Source: Phoronis australis (taxonomy: Eukaryota > Phoronida > Phoronidae). Taken from it: 64,000 bases of DNA. Positions 47,701 through 57,000 of this stretch are shown piece after piece (the first letter of the stretch is position 1; each line of letters begins with the position of its first letter). The position numbers were made by a program, and so were the translations under genes. Below the pieces are notes generated by a model. It was not told the DNA's origin. It saw only the letters and a program-made list of their open reading frames with translations, and ran no database searches. The stretch lies in assembly GCA_002633005.1 (NCBI GenBank), contig NMRA01000152.1:702707-766706 (forward strand). Direction: 5' to 3'.

Positions 47701-50700
47701 TCACGGCTACATTTCCTTACGTGGTGTTGATCATTCTGTTGATTCGCGGGGCAACGCTAAGGGGCGCTTACGATGGTATTATGTTCTACATCACGCCCCA
47801 GTGGGACAAGCTGTTGACCGCAAAGGCAAGACGCATTGAATGATCTTTTCGCTTCTCCGCAATAAATTAATAACTGGTTCCAGTACGAGAATTCTAGAAG
47901 GTCTTGGGATCTTGCTGACATTATTACGATATATTTTCCTGGTCACTATCAGAGGCATGCAAAGACCTAGATATGAAGGGTTGCAAGGATTTTACAAATT
48001 TGTTCAAGTAATATCCTTAGCAGTCACACACGACAGAACCCTGTTTTAAATGAGAAGGCAGAGGCAATCGTGGCGGCGTCCTTTTTTGATATGAATTATG
48101 TCTACGAAGCAACAGACCGAATGAACTATCAGTTTGTAGGTTTGCTCTTGTCGAGTTGAAGAATTTCTCTTCGTCTTTATAGTGTTATAGATCTACTTGA
48201 GAAATGGAATTTTGTTCACCTCTTTTAGGTATGGGGAGACGCGGCTGTTCAAATTTTCTACTCTCTTGGACCCGCTTGGGGTGGACTGATTACCATGGCC
48301 AGTTATAACCAGTTTAAGAACAATTGCTATAGGTAAGGTGAAGCAGAGCTTATATCTAAGTAAAGCGCCATTTCATTAGAAGCAGATCCTTTGCTGCAAT
48401 AATTGGTGTATAGATAAGGCGCCTTATTATTTGAAGCATATATTTCTTGCTAATAATTGCTACCAGTGGTGTAGTGGGGTGTAGGCGCACGTAGGTGCAG
48501 CCAACCACCTTTTGGCATTTGAACGTAGTGCCTACGCACCGTAAGTTACGTTACCTCTAATTTTACCTCTACAACACTGATTGGTACAAGCACTGCACCA
48601 TTCAGGCGTTGGTACAAAACGACCAAATATTCTTAAAACGTATTTTGCACCCAGTTGACGTTCCACATTGTAACGGAGACTCCTTTCAAAATGACACTCG
48701 AGCAGTGTAGATTTAAATGAAAACTGTTCAAAACTCCAGCTTTAAGCCGTCACCATTCAATGTTACAGAGACGCCATTATCGTCGCCATCACCAACTGTG
48801 CCACCAGTGTCTTCGCAGGTTTTGTCATTTTCTGCATGATCGGCTACATGTCAGCCTACACGGGTTTGCCAATAGCCAACGTCACCACCAGTGGTAAGCT
48901 ATCGCTAAAAAGATTATGTCCTGTTCCCGGTAAATCATTTTTATGAAGGGGCAAACGTAGTCAATTAATATACGCTTTCACGAAGCAATGAAGTCGATTG
49001 ATCACCTGGGTACGACTGCTCACAGCTAACTTGGAGCCGACGAGAGGACAAGTTCTTGCACATTCAGAACGTCGGAACACACCCCCTCCCTATATCCCGA
49101 ACGGTATTTTTCGTCGAGTCATATGTGTTTCCCAATGTGAAGAACAGAAGTTACCTCTTCGCAACCAGGTTGCTTTGAGTCATTGGTTCCACGTCAGGAG
49201 TAGCCATTGCTTCGTGAGTCTCAAATTTACCGCGGAATATTACATCCGTATGACCGCAGCGGAATCGACTTACTGAACTCGGTGGAGTTTCAGTAAACAC
49301 CAATTGTCCTGTTTCCGAAATTTTGAAATAGTGTCCAGTGTACAGTAAAGACGCAACACTTTGGCTAAAACTGTTGGCACCGCACAATTTAAAGTTTCAA
49401 GCCATTTGATGACATTATCAGTGACGGTTTTAGAAGGGTCAAGCGGGCGATGGCTCCCCTAAAATTCTCCCAGATTCCATTTAGAATTTCGGGGGTGCGA
49501 ATGTTTGAGGGGTAAAAATCATGGTTAACACTCTCTGCCCTGGCCCCCCTTACTCAAAATCCTGGATCCGTCCCTGATTATAGGCGAGAAAATGTTGAGA
49601 TGATCCTCAGCGCGTATTTGAATCTGCCAAGGATGTTGTCGCCGCCTAGCGCTCTCTTGGTGAAGATACAGTAAGTGCCACTCAATAAATGGCAGAGTAT
49701 TTTAACCGCGTTTAACTTGTAAAGTCTACAGCCTTGAAATCAGAAAAAAATAGTCTTTTAAGCATCCACTGCTTTTTATCGTAGCCTTTGTGAAACGATT
49801 CATCAACAATACCTCTTTCCATGCAGGACCCGGTTTAGCGTTCGTTGCCTACCCGGAGGGTATAGCCAACATGCCTATTGCGCCATTGTGGTCTATACTG
49901 TTCTTCTTCATGCTGTTTACTCTCGGTTTAGACAGCCAGGTGAGTAAAAGCTACTTTGATACCCAGGGTGAATACGTAATATCATTCTAGTTCTACCGCG
50001 GATACCAGCGAATATAAAATGGCGCCAAGAATGACATTCCAATTGTGAATCAATGTGTTTTAGGTCAAATTATGGTAGTTTTGGCCATTAAAAAGCAAAT
50101 TTCTTGACTTTATAGGAGCGCGGGTCAGTTTCAGAAAGTTGTTTACCACAAATTTTACGTACAGATAATTGACTGACGAAGAGTGGGACCGGAAACTCAC
50201 GATTATCAAATCTTGTTCGACTACAATAGGCTGCAACAAGCTCAATGATATAATTTCTGACAACCAGAAAGTTAGTTTAAAATAATTCACTTTCACATTA
50301 ACAACTTGTTTCTGAATATGTGTCTATTTGTTCCCAAAGTTCGTCATGTGCGAGACATTCCTGAGTGGCATTGAGGATGAGTGGCCCCACCTGTTCCGCG
50401 GCACCAAGAGAAAGGTCTTGTTTGTTGGAGGATTTTGTTTCATCATGTTCGTCTTGGGAATTCCTTTGTGTTGCCCGGTAGGTGTCGCTTGAACCCAACA
50501 TCAATACTATGGTCCGTTTCTTGAGAGTGATTTAAAACTTAAGACAGAAATATAATCTTACGCAGCTCCCACTTCAAATTGCCGAATACAGGCGTGCGTT
50601 CAGTAGACGCTAGGACCTACCTAAAACCTAGTCAAAGTCACGTGTTCTCATTTAAAATGCACGGCAATATCTCACGTAATCTCGGCGAAGTCTTGCTTTT

Positions 50701-53700
50701 TAGCGAGGTCCTAGCGTTACTGAACGGGAGGCTGGTTTAGCCAAGTAATTATGTGCGTATCACAGTTATAGCAATAATTTACAGAAATTATCTCAGTAAC
50801 TAACAGTTGTGTGTATATTTTCGGAGGCTTCCTATTTCTGCTCCACTCGGTGGATTTTCCCGACAGATGGCGGTTCGCTAAGAGCCTCTAATTTGTCCAC
50901 TAAGTTCAATAGTTAAACATGCATTTCTCCCCTTTGAACAGGCTTAAAAACGAATATCGAATGCGACTTTTTACTTCCGTTGAACTAGTCTCTAATATTC
51001 CTTTCCGTAATAGGATGACATTTCTGTTACAAAAAGTACTTCAAAACTATCAGCGACTAAGTCAGGCGTGGCGCATACGTGTACATAGTCTTTGATACAC
51101 CAAATATAACAATAAACACTTTCTTGTGGAAACGTGTGCATTCAACTATGAGCCAAACGTGCTCCTTCTAAAGATGCCGAAGTAGCCTGTGCCACGGTTG
51201 CAAGATATCGCATGGCATCTCTTCGTAGGGCTCAAGTTTTTGATTATGAAGTACCTTGCTCTACCTAAATGTAGATATAGATTTTCAGTGAAACGCAAGA
51301 CATCTTGCGAGAAATAGCAACTGAAACAGAAGCGAGAAATTTGCTACCTAGTGAAAAATTTTGGTTCATAATTTGATGCGTACTTTCACAAATCCGTTAA
51401 TTTGAGCTCACAGTGACCGGAAACAAGCAGCGCCAACGATATATCTTCCTTTTTGTGAAAGACATGGACAGTTTCTGAACATGACCTTAGGTCGGACTAG
51501 GTCCCTTCTCCCTACACCAAATGGTCGTTTAAGACTAATCAAATCAAATCTACAAATCTACCAAAACATACTTCGCAAATCTGTCGTCACCGTTTTTAGT
51601 GTTGCGGAAATTTATACTTAAAGCGACATTATCGACTAGAAAAGAGATTTTCCGAGATCAGTCTCGGCGAGGAACCGAACCTGCCACTCCCTCGGATGTA
51701 GTGTAACGTAACGTTGTCCTGTAGGTGCTAAAATCCCAATCGATAAGTGACAGAACATTTTACGCGCAATTATATGGAAAAGTTGCCAACCTCGTCGGAT
51801 TTCTGCAATTGTCTGACAGACAACGACGAGAACTGTCGATATGTAATGAAATCACAAATCACAACCGGATTATGTTGCTTTAATACTCTATTCGAAGCTA
51901 AAAATTTCAAGAGGTCTCCCATCCAACAATAATGCTACAGATGTGTTTTTTAGCCGTGAAACCGACAAATTCTTTTTCAGACGGATAATAAAAATCATTT
52001 CATTTTAGGGGGGAATCTACTACCTTACTTTGATGGACTGGTACTCTGCTGGATTCTCTCTCATGATCGTCTCCTTCTTCGAAATCGTCGTCATCATGTG
52101 GATCTATGGTAAGCGAGGGTCACGTGGTTAAACCTCTTCCCCTTGGAGGTCATTTGCGTTCTTCGTTGGAGCATGGTACATGTACTCGTCGTTTCTGACG
52201 ACCACAGTTGAATAGTGTATGTCAAACCTTCGAATAGTCGCAAACGACTGTATACAATATAAAATTGAAGATGATTTTGTCAGGTGTTTATTTCACAACG
52301 CGTCATTTCAGATTTCCGACGTTTCATGGAGGACATCAAACTTATGATTGGCTTTAAGCCCAATCCGTATTGGCTTGTTTGCTGGGTCGTCCTCACGCCA
52401 GTTACAATTTTGGTAAGTAGAATTCACCGATAAATAACAAAAATGAGTTATTGGTTTTTTCGAATTTTGCCATGGTCAGCTTGAAATTGATGCTACTAGG
52501 TTCGACAATGAAATGCAACATATTTTTCTTAATTAAAATCAGCGTGATGGATTTTAATCGCAAGTCTATATAACTAGACTTTAAAACGGAATCACGGAAC
52601 AGAACTTATGTGTAATTATCATTGAAGCTACGCTAATTACAACTTATTTTTACTGTGGTGAAGTTTGACATTTTAGGCCTAGAGCAGACGATGATATGTG
52701 CGTGAAAAAGATGTGTAGCTTACGTCTGTGTCAACTGATGAACTGTGCAATGAGGTGTTTTCCTTGCCAGACAGAGAGGCAAATCTCTCCCTCCCTCCCT
52801 CCGTCCCTTCCCCCCCTCCGTCCCTCCCTCCCTCCGTCCCTCCCTCCCTCCTTCTCTCTCTCTCATTTGTTTGATCTTCAACTCTCGAGCCGAAATCCTC
52901 ATAGTAGGGGAGGGGCGAGATGCGCTGCAAAATGTTTGGCTGATTAATCAGTCACGTCATGAAGGCCCATACCTTCCAGGGTGGGAGGCTTCCCGCGGAA
53001 AGAGAGCCCTGCCTTCCAGGGTGGGGGGAGGGTCCGGTGGGTGGAGGTGCTCTTGCTTGCAGCTTTCTGTGTGCCCCAGTTCCTTAGAGGGCTAATCTTC
53101 GTTTGAACTCATACCTCGAAATATCAACCTAATTCTTTAGCGGTTATCTTTAGAGCTCGTACCTTCTAATCTTTCGACTTAAAGAACATCAAACATGTAA
53201 TTATTTTCTTCACTTACAGTTCATCATCGGCTTCAGTGCCTATGATTACACCCCAGCTTCCTACGGCAAATACCAATATCCTGAGTGGGGGAACGCCCTT
53301 GGCTGGCTCATGGTGTTTACGTCTCTCATTGCCGTGCCTGTGATGGCGATCATCAAATATTTTCAGCATTCAAGACTGTTCCCGGTAAGTCGGAAATAAA
53401 ATTTTGCCTAACCGAAAAATCAAATGGCGACGGTACAAACATAAATTATAGGTAGTACATTTTCTATTGCATCAATAACTGTTCCTTGAAACACGATTAT
53501 TAGACTCCTGCAATGAAAATACCTGACAGGTGTAAAGCTCAGTCAACTTAAAAAAATTTGACTCATCTAGAATGTGCTGTTAGAACCTTTGACTAGTTTC
53601 GGAATCTCTTTTCTGCAACAACTCGCCAGGTACACAAATATTTCAGTAAAGAAGTAACCATTGCACTTCACGTAACACTGTTTGTTAATCTACATCTCAC

Positions 53701-54022
53701 TCAACTTCGAAAACCTTTCCTTCAGAGTTGTTGAGACGGCCAAACTTGCTACCATGATCACTCCGTTACTTAGTTACGTAAGTAGAGTGACTCGGACGTT
53801 CAAAAGTTCGATTACCATCAGTTGTTTTGTTTGTACACTCATGACTATCAACCTTGTTTACAGGGTAGAGTTTGGTCAAGCTTGTTCCGCCCGTTAAAAG
53901 AATGGGGGCCCGCCACAAAGAACTTGAAGTACGTCAGCAGTAGCGACTACGAACTGAAGGCCAAGGAAGCATACGACAATCCCGCCTTGTCCTATTCGAC
54001 CAACACGATGAATCAAATATAA
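32672..54022 (+). CDS. SLC6 Na+/Cl- dependent amino acid transporter, glycine transporter-like (15-exon chain, two alternative first exons)
   Basis: A plasma-membrane symporter that couples uptake of a small amino acid to Na+ and Cl-. Exons (all phases agree): 32672-32767 or 39165-39209, then 41542-41692, 42764-42895, 43532-43705, 46084-46177, 47079-47211, 47691-47825, 48229-48332, 48769-48893, 49827-49939, 50340-50477, 52009-52108, 52312-52412, 53220-53384, 53864-54022. Length is 639 or 622 residues, normal for SLC6, with twelve membrane segments. TM1 has [15 protein letters not shown] (residues 62-76) and TM6 has [10 protein letters not shown] with Gly319. EL2 has two cysteines and several N-x-S/T sites. 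TM8 has GLDSQ of the Na2 site. TM6 and the overall pattern are closest to glycine transporters and SLC6A14; substrate is inferred. One intron uses GC-AG. Confidence 0.93.
34804..34855. repeat. short tandem repeat (AACTAGTTATAAAA-type, three units)
   Basis: ATAACTAGTTATAAAACAACTAGTT... gives three units of 16-17 bp, each itself palindromic (AACTAGTT). Confidence 0.8.
37615..37668. repeat. SINE tail fragment
   Basis: CACTGCTAAACCCTTGAGCC and AGGTTTCTAGC match the tail of the SINE at 20185-20285 (CACTGCTAGACCCTTGAGTC). The promoter half is absent. Confidence 0.45.
39165..39209 (+). CDS. SLC6 alternative first exon 1b (15 residues)
   Basis: ATG at 39165 opens [15 protein letters not shown] and ends AAGAAT|GTAAGT in phase 0, so it can replace exon 1a and join the exon at 41542 in frame. 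The acidic/basic hydrophilic composition fits an SLC6 cytoplasmic N-terminus. The frame stays open upstream of this ATG, but the internal ATG gives the plausible start. Confidence 0.55.
41542..41692 (+). CDS. SLC6 exon 2 (TM1)
   Basis: Acceptor CTTCAG, donor GGAG|GTAAGC. Encodes [18 protein letters not shown] and [20 protein letters not shown]: the membrane entry and TM1 with the Na+ and substrate-binding unwound core of SLC6. Confidence 0.95.
41700..42763. other. SLC6 intron 2
   Basis: AT-rich, no features seen. Confidence 0.6.
42764..42895 (+). CDS. SLC6 exon 3 (TM2)
   Basis: Acceptor GTTGTCAG, donor AAAG|GTAAGT. Encodes [20 protein letters not shown] and [17 protein letters not shown], including the conserved ELxLGQ segment. 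Confidence 0.95.
43279..43319 (+). pseudogene. decayed copy a of the start of SLC6 exon 4
   Basis: After CATCTAG it reads GCTTCGGAATGACCATCATC, which in the exon-4 phase gives [13 protein letters not shown] and then a stop. It resembles the exon-4 beginning (GLGYAMIII). Confidence 0.45.
43341..43395 (+). pseudogene. decayed copy b of the start of SLC6 exon 4
   Basis: After GTACCAG it reads TCTGGCCTATGCCACATTTG and later GTGTCGATCTATAC. This aligns to TCTGGGCTACGCCATGATC and GTCTCGATCTATTAC of exon 4, with the acceptor AG displaced by one base. Confidence 0.6.
43383..43429. repeat. two adjoining perfect inverted repeats
   Basis: CTATACTGAC/GTCAGTATAG (43383-43403, 10-bp arms, 1-base loop) runs straight into GTACGCGAGATGG/CCATCTCGCGTAC (43403-43429, 13-bp arms, 1-base loop). 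They lie between two decayed exon copies. Confidence 0.9.
43443..43511 (+). pseudogene. decayed copy c of the start of SLC6 exon 4
   Basis: TAATTCCAAGTCTATACTATGCC... follows the true exon (TATTCCAGGTCTGGGCTACGCC...) for about 65 bases, including GATCATCATCAGTG and TCGATCTAT. The reading frame is still open ([15 protein letters not shown]), but the acceptor AG has become AA, so it cannot be spliced normally. Confidence 0.75.
43532..43705 (+). CDS. SLC6 exon 4 (TM3 and start of EL2)
   Basis: Acceptor TTATTCCAG, donor AACA|GTGAGT. Encodes [31 protein letters not shown] and [16 protein letters not shown]3 followed by the disulfide cysteine pair and N-glycosylation sites of EL2. Confidence 0.95.
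43710..46083. other. SLC6 intron 4
   Basis: 2.4 kb with small frames only (the longest 105 codons at 44141-44458 on the minus strand, no domain). Confidence 0.5.
46084..46177 (+). CDS. SLC6 exon 5 (EL2)
   Basis: Acceptor ATTTCAG, donor TTTGA|GTAAGT. Encodes [20 protein letters not shown] and ATTPAQEYF, a hydrophilic extracellular loop with NVT and NAT glycosylation sites. Confidence 0.9.
46180..47078. other. SLC6 intron 5
   Basis: Contains a G-run (GGGGGGGTGGGGGGG) near 46663-46677. No supported gene. Confidence 0.5.
47079..47211 (+). CDS. SLC6 exon 6 (end of EL2, TM4)
   Basis: Acceptor TTACAG, donor GGAAAG|GTAAAC. Encodes [20 protein letters not shown] and [19 protein letters not shown]. 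Confidence 0.93.
47220..47690. other. SLC6 intron 6
   Basis: AT-rich, no features seen. Confidence 0.6.
47691..47825 (+). CDS. SLC6 exon 7 (TM5)
   Basis: Acceptor TATTGCAG. Encodes [20 protein letters not shown], then [14 protein letters not shown]. The donor is GCAAAG|GCAAGA, a GC donor; the next in-frame exon begins [10 protein letters not shown] exactly as the family requires. Confidence 0.93.
48229..48332 (+). CDS. SLC6 exon 8 (TM6)
   Basis: Acceptor TTTTAG, donor TATAG|GTAAGG. Encodes [20 protein letters not shown] and [15 protein letters not shown], the unwound TM6 that contacts substrate and the conserved SYNxFxNNC stretch. Confidence 0.95.
48474..48579. mobile_element. possible small MITE in SLC6 intron 8
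   Basis: CAGTGGTGTAG at 48474 and CTACAACACTG at 48579 form an imperfect inverted repeat around about 85 bp of non-coding sequence. No target duplication is evident. Confidence 0.3.
48769..48893 (+). CDS. SLC6 exon 9 (TM7)
   Basis: Acceptor TGTTACAG, donor AGTG|GTAAGC. Encodes [20 protein letters not shown] and [19 protein letters not shown]. Confidence 0.95.
49436..49577. mobile_element. TIR MITE family 2, copy 2 (inverted) in SLC6 intron 9
   Basis: Its reverse complement matches 31679-31850: CAGGGACGGATCCAGGATTT, GGCCAGGGCAGAGAGT and CTGGGAGAATTTTAGGGGAG occur in the same order. Confidence 0.75.
49827..49939 (+). CDS. SLC6 exon 10 (EL4, TM8)
   Basis: Acceptor CATGCAG, donor AGCCAG|GTGAGT. 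Encodes [20 protein letters not shown] and [23 protein letters not shown] and GLDSQ are family hallmarks. Confidence 0.95.
50340..50477 (+). CDS. SLC6 exon 11 (TM9)
   Basis: Acceptor CCCAAAG, donor TGCCCG|GTAGGT. Encodes [20 protein letters not shown] and [20 protein letters not shown]. Confidence 0.94.
50478..52008. other. SLC6 intron 11
   Basis: 1.5 kb containing the second copy of TIR MITE family 1; otherwise no feature. Confidence 0.55.
50598..50725. mobile_element. TIR MITE family 1, copy 2
   Basis: Same inverted ends (GTTCAGTAGACGCTAGGACC and GGTCCTAGCGTTACTGAAC) and interior as 20292-20430, shorter by an internal 11-bp deletion after GGACCTAC. Located within SLC6 intron 11. Confidence 0.85.
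52009..52108 (+). CDS. SLC6 exon 12 (TM10)
   Basis: Acceptor CATTTTAG, donor CTATG|GTAAGC. Encodes [20 protein letters not shown] and [13 protein letters not shown]. Confidence 0.94.
52312..52412 (+). CDS. SLC6 exon 13 (TM11)
   Basis: Acceptor CATTTCAG, donor TTTTG|GTAAGT. Encodes [20 protein letters not shown] and [11 protein letters not shown]. Confidence 0.94.
52779..52866. repeat. CTCC/CTCCGT pyrimidine microsatellite in SLC6 intron 13
   Basis: Runs of CTCC with interspersed CCGT units, then CTCTCTCTC. The open frames here on both strands (poly Pro-Ser; poly Glu-Gly-Arg) are artefacts of the repeat. Confidence 0.95.
53220..53384 (+). CDS. SLC6 exon 14 (TM11 end, TM12)
   Basis: Acceptor CTTACAG, donor TTCCCG|GTAAGT. 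Encodes [20 protein letters not shown] and [20 protein letters not shown]. Confidence 0.95.
53864..54022 (+). CDS. SLC6 last exon (cytoplasmic C-tail, stop)
   Basis: Acceptor TTTACAG. Encodes the hydrophilic tail [19 protein letters not shown] and [20 protein letters not shown], ending MNQI and TAA. The last residue is hydrophobic, so a PDZ ligand is possible but weak. Confidence 0.93.
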   Translation, partial: GRVWSSLFRPLKEWGPATKNLKYVSSSDYELKAKEAYDNPALSYSTNTMNQI

Positions 54023-57000
54023 ACGCAGCCTGATTGGCTGTGTTTAAGTGACGTCATAGGCTGTGATAGACGCTTTACTATTCCCGCGTTCACCAAGTGC
54101 GCCGTGAGCAACGCAAAACGTTCTCTGCACAAACATTTCTGATCCAGTCCTTATTAAAAATCAGAGTTTATTACCAGGGATGAAGGATTATTGGACAGTC
54201 ATTTAAACGCCATCTTTAGGCGTGCATTGGTTATGCTACTGCCAACAGACGACATATAACGCACTTCAAAAGATTTTGGCACAGTTCTTTGTAGAAAATT
54301 CATACTTTTCTATTTCTTAAAATTTCAAGAGCATAATATATTGTGTGGTTTTATAGTCTTCAGCATTGAAGTCAGAAGGAACAGGCAAATTCAAACAACT
54401 GAATTGTAATTTTAAATGAGGGATTTTAAATGATTTTATTGTTGTTGTAGAGTCAAGTCATTTTAAAATTATTATTATAAGTTCAAACAGTTGTTATATG
54501 ATGCAATTTACTTGTACTATTTAATATTGAAAACAGACATTCCAAGAACTTGACAAATTAAGGAAAATACCGTCATTGAAGTTCGTGATCTTATAAATTG
54601 TGACATTCCTAAAAGAAAGTTCAGGAAGAATAGCAGTTTTTTTAGAAATGCAAATTGCATATAAACTTTTCACGAAGAAAATTATTTTAATGTTTACACA
54701 GTTTCATAAATACTTGTAGAATAATGTAATGGATTACTGTTTGACATAATATTGGTAAAATTATAATCTCTATTTAACCGGTACTCTTGTAGCATGCAGG
54801 GATACCTCTGACCGAATTCTTTTTTGTAAGAAATGTAATCAGTATCATTAGTCATTTTAATGAAGATATGTCAAGGTTAGCTGCACTATTGTGAACGCAT
54901 TTTACACCATACAGTGTACGTGAGATTGTATAGATATTCAAAACATTCCTTACAATTTCCGGTTCCTCTTACGAAACATTATTTAATGATGTGTTTTTAT
55001 CTTTCTAGCATTGTGTATATTTTAATATATCTTTGCTTTTACTTTCACATCCATTATGTAGATTTGTTTTTAAACTTACCGTGCACTCCATGGGTCCTGT
55101 TTTTGGGCAGAAAAAACGGCATAATTGGTTTTGGTTCGCGCCCGACTCGTTTTGAAACCTGCGCGTCAAAGCTGGCATCAGGTGGCGATGGGGGTAAAAA
55201 GAAAATATTTACTGTCCTTATAAGCTGGCGTCAAGTGATCCTGGGGTAAAAAGAATGATCTCAACCCATTTTAACTAAAAATATACTGCACCACGTTATC
55301 AATTAAAAAAACCAGTTATGCTATTTTTGGCCTTGTATAACTTTAATAAAACTTTATTAAAACTCCCATTTGAAATTTTATTTATGCTCAGTGGCCGGAC
55401 TTGGACGAAACTTGCAAAGGCATATAATGTATGACACCCACTAGAATCGTTGATATGCGGTGTAAATTGACAATTTGAAGGACTGGTAGGTAGATTTGGG
55501 GACGTTGAAATCATTAGCAATGTATGTCGATTAAGGGATAGCCTTGGAGGCAAACGGCTAATGTGCAACCCGGGCTAAAACCAGATTTTAAAAACTGGTG
55601 ACTGTCTGATGTGGAAAGATTCGTTTAGTTTAGATGGCAGTATAACACAGTACGAATTAATGGCGAAAACAAAGCACCAGATAAGCCACGAAAACGGAAG
55701 TGATGCATTATGAAAAAACACGAGTACATGGATTATGCAGGAAAGTTTTAAACACTTATACTCATTGGGTCCAAGATACAAAAGTAGTGAAGATAACCTC
55801 AGACAATTATACACAAGTGTATAGTAAATTACTTTACGAAAAATAAATGACACAGCGTTGTTAAATGACCAATGAAATAACGAAAAGAACAATCGCGATG
55901 GTTGCACAGCAGAGTAAACTGGATCCCACATCCAATCAGGGCCTCCCATGTGGTGCTTCAAGTGAATTTCATTTTATTTCGTTTTCTACCCATTACCTGT
56001 GTTTACGAACCGTGACTTGTACTTTAAATTTGAATCTTTACGGATAACTTTAAGTAAGATATTTCGTCGTTTAAAATCATATTATCATTAAAATGGGAAA
56101 GAACACGAGCCACAGAACTTCCAAAAAAGTTCTTTTTTAAAGTACAAATCACGGTTTGTAAAAATGAGCAACAAAGCAGTTACATACCGCAGTTACGCCC
56201 CCCCCCCACAGGCCCTATTGTGGCTGCACACAGTAGGGCATTGAACTTCATGGATACGTGAACATCAGAACCAAACGGCCTAAGCTTATACGGGGATTTT
56301 TACATGAATATGAATTAAGACTTAAAAGTCAGAAATTTGTTCTTGTGTTCCAGTTTTACAATTTCTCAATAAGGGCAATACATATAATCACTTTATAAGC
56401 ATGTTGAATATGAATTGTATTTGTCAAATGTAGCGGAACAAACAACTCTGTATTATTCGTAAGTGCAATGGTTGTAAAATGAGATAATTCATCGCATTTT
56501 CAGGTCTTCCTCCAAACTTGTATTTCATTTGATTCTCTTCTAAGGGCACAAACCCTAAAACACAATTATTAATTCATAAAAAATATTCCACGAAGAACTC
56601 TACATCGTGTGAAATTTTCTTCTTGTTGTTTCGCACTGCTGAAACCGTTACAATATGCAATTATTCATCTCTGAGTCATTAAATAAGTTTGATGAGATTT
56701 CTCCCCTAAATAAATGGAGGCTACACTCCAATGAAAGAAGACGAGCAATGCACCACAACAAGAAAGTAAGTAGTTTATTTACCTCGGTGCCACTCACTAT
56801 TCCCTTGTAGATGACCAACTCGCAAACAGGCTGAGAAAGATAGACAAAGTCTGTCACACCAAAATCCCATTAAAACTGTTATAGACCAAGGAAATGTCTA
56901 CAAATTTCAAAATCTTATCGAAGTAGCAGGTGACTGATCTTACAAACTGCACTAAAAATTGATTGGAGAAAATGATCGAGGATCTCCGCAGTAAAATAAA

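Noticed and set aside
52679-52947. Open frames rich in Glu-Gly-Arg (minus) and Pro-Ser (plus)
   Set aside because: Direct products of the CTCC microsatellite inside SLC6 intron 13.
55575-55961. 128-codon minus-strand frame in the gene-poor region
   Set aside because: No domain; low-complexity hydrophobic composition expected from AT-rich DNA.
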